This document shows, piece by piece, positions 63,483 through 64,000 of a DNA stretch of 64,000 nucleotides (positions within the stretch are counted from its first letter, which is position 1; each line of letters starts with the position of its first letter). A program made the translations under genes and the position numbers. The DNA comes from Convivina praedatoris (lineage in GTDB: Bacteria; Bacillota; Bacilli; Lactobacillales; Lactobacillaceae): positions 1 to 64,000 of the forward strand of contig NZ_CAKOET010000007.1 in assembly GCF_933208495.1 (NCBI RefSeq). Direction: 5' to 3'. The notes under the pieces are model-generated. The model made no database searches and was not told where the DNA came from. It saw only the letters and a list, made by a program, of their open reading frames with translations.

Positions 63483-64000
63483 TTACTTAAGGGCAGTCCA
63501 CTTCCAGTCAGTGAACTCTTCGATATCACGACCTTCTTCACGAGTAACCTTGAAGTGCTTTGCCAAAATATCATCCATCTTAGCGATGAAAGTATCAGCA
63601 GCAGCTTGGTCAATAACACCACGACCAGAAAGGATGCTTACAGCTTCCTTAGCTTGGTGGAAACGATCCAAGTGTGAATAAACACGCATATCGTAAGTAG
63701 TAGTGATGTCACCATCTTCACGATAACCGTGAACAAAGACATCGCCACGGAACTTACGCTCGAAGAAGAATGATTCAATCAAGTCTTCATAACCGTGATA
63801 ACCAAACACAACTGGTGTATCAGCTTGGAAGAACTTATCGAATTCTTCAGCAGGCAATTCACGTTCGTCGTTACCTTCAGCTTCAGACTTCTTTTGCAAA
63901 CGAAGCAATTCAACAACGTTTACGTAGCGGAACTTAACCTCAGGGAATTCCTGGTTAACCAACCACAAAGCGGCCAAAGTTTCGATAGTTGGTTCAGTAC
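63483..64000 (-). CDS. xpkA: Xylulose-5-phosphate phosphoketolase, C-terminal part (cut by window edge)
   Basis: The C-terminal domain of the key enzyme of heterolactic fermentation, which splits xylulose 5-phosphate with phosphate into acetyl phosphate and glyceraldehyde 3-phosphate. About 172 codons are visible, open to the edge at 64000. The stretch VVNVVELLRLQ-like (YVNVVELLRLQKK), VVFGYHGYEDLIESFFFER, VHGYREDGDITTTYDMRVYSHLDRFH is typical of the phosphoketolase C-terminal domain. The N-terminal thiamine diphosphate domains lie outside. Confidence 0.94.
   Translation of the reverse strand, partial: TEPTIETLAALWLVNQEFPEVKFRYVNVVELLRLQKKSEAEGNDERELPAEEFDKFFQADTPVVFGYHGYEDLIESFFFERKFRGDVFVHGYREDGDITTTYDMRVYSHLDRFHQAKEAVSILSGRGVIDQAAADTFIAKMDDILAKHFKVTREEGRDIEEFTDWKWTALK

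Noticed and set aside
63412-63622. N-terminal extension of the Cof-type phosphatase
   Set aside because: The extension runs through the terminator and into the antisense of the phosphoketolase gene; ATG 63412 has a good ribosome binding site and the family start.
1-64000. CRISPR arrays, insertion sequences or prophage
   Set aside because: No regularly spaced repeats, transposase genes or phage structural genes were seen; the only recombinase belongs to the type I locus.

Overview
The window looks like chromosome of a heterofermentative lactic acid bacterium, most likely family Leuconostocaceae (Leuconostoc/Weissella-like). This rests on the C-terminal part of a xylulose-5-phosphate phosphoketolase at the right end, a bifunctional AdhE, a sucrose phosphorylase, ClpL, a ribokinase/ribose-5-phosphate isomerase pair, moderate-low GC and strong AGGAGG-type ribosome binding sites. 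Genus and family are inferred from gene content, not from a marker gene search. Most genes are on the minus strand, which suggests that this strand is leading and that the replication origin lies beyond the right end.

Region by region. 1-110: tandem strong minus-strand promoters that probably drive an rRNA-type operon outside the left edge. 111-5086: dut-radA-gltX-cysS, a housekeeping cluster. 5189-10724: a small acetyltransferase, clpL with a small HTH gene under an inverted-repeat operator, an AbrB-like/membrane fusion protein, and an RlmCD-type rRNA methyltransferase. 10773-17172: a compact type VII secretion locus (EsxA, a 56-residue unknown protein, YukD, EssB, EssC) without EsaA, EssA or a toxin gene. 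17457-20159: adhE. 20432-24257: a YczE-like membrane protein, a THF riboswitch controlling folT plus a ThiD/PdxK kinase, and prfC. 24314-33055: oligopeptide transporter oppABCDF and a polar amino-acid ABC transporter. 33267-38746: an ABC-F ATPase, a VOC protein, tRNA-Lys, a membrane-bound XRE regulator, rbsK/rpiA, a DUF805 protein and a hidden 50-residue membrane protein. 38836-40386: a cytoplasmic multicopper oxidase.

40453-49093 is a type I restriction-modification locus built for rearrangement. It holds hsdM, a complete hsdS, a silent inverted hsdS cassette upstream, a silent direct hsdS cassette downstream, hsdR and a tyrosine recombinase beside tRNA-Ser. All four target-recognition cassettes are bounded by the same two short repeats in the same reading frame. 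Inversion would flip the hsdM promoter, hsdM and the first half of hsdS onto another recognition domain.

49329-54780: a hypothetical gene, nnrE, proC-proB-proA, and sucrose phosphorylase with an operator-like palindrome and a leader terminator. 54943-60158: rlmH, a 509-base gap with five perfect DnaA boxes, htrA, a short WalK-like kinase, walR and prs. 60250-62508: an ABC exporter next to two tandem, almost identical genes for a 40-residue peptide, each with its own promoter and terminator. This is the best candidate in the window for an undescribed secreted-peptide system. The window ends with a Cof-type phosphatase and the phosphoketolase fragment. No CRISPR array, prophage or insertion sequence was seen.
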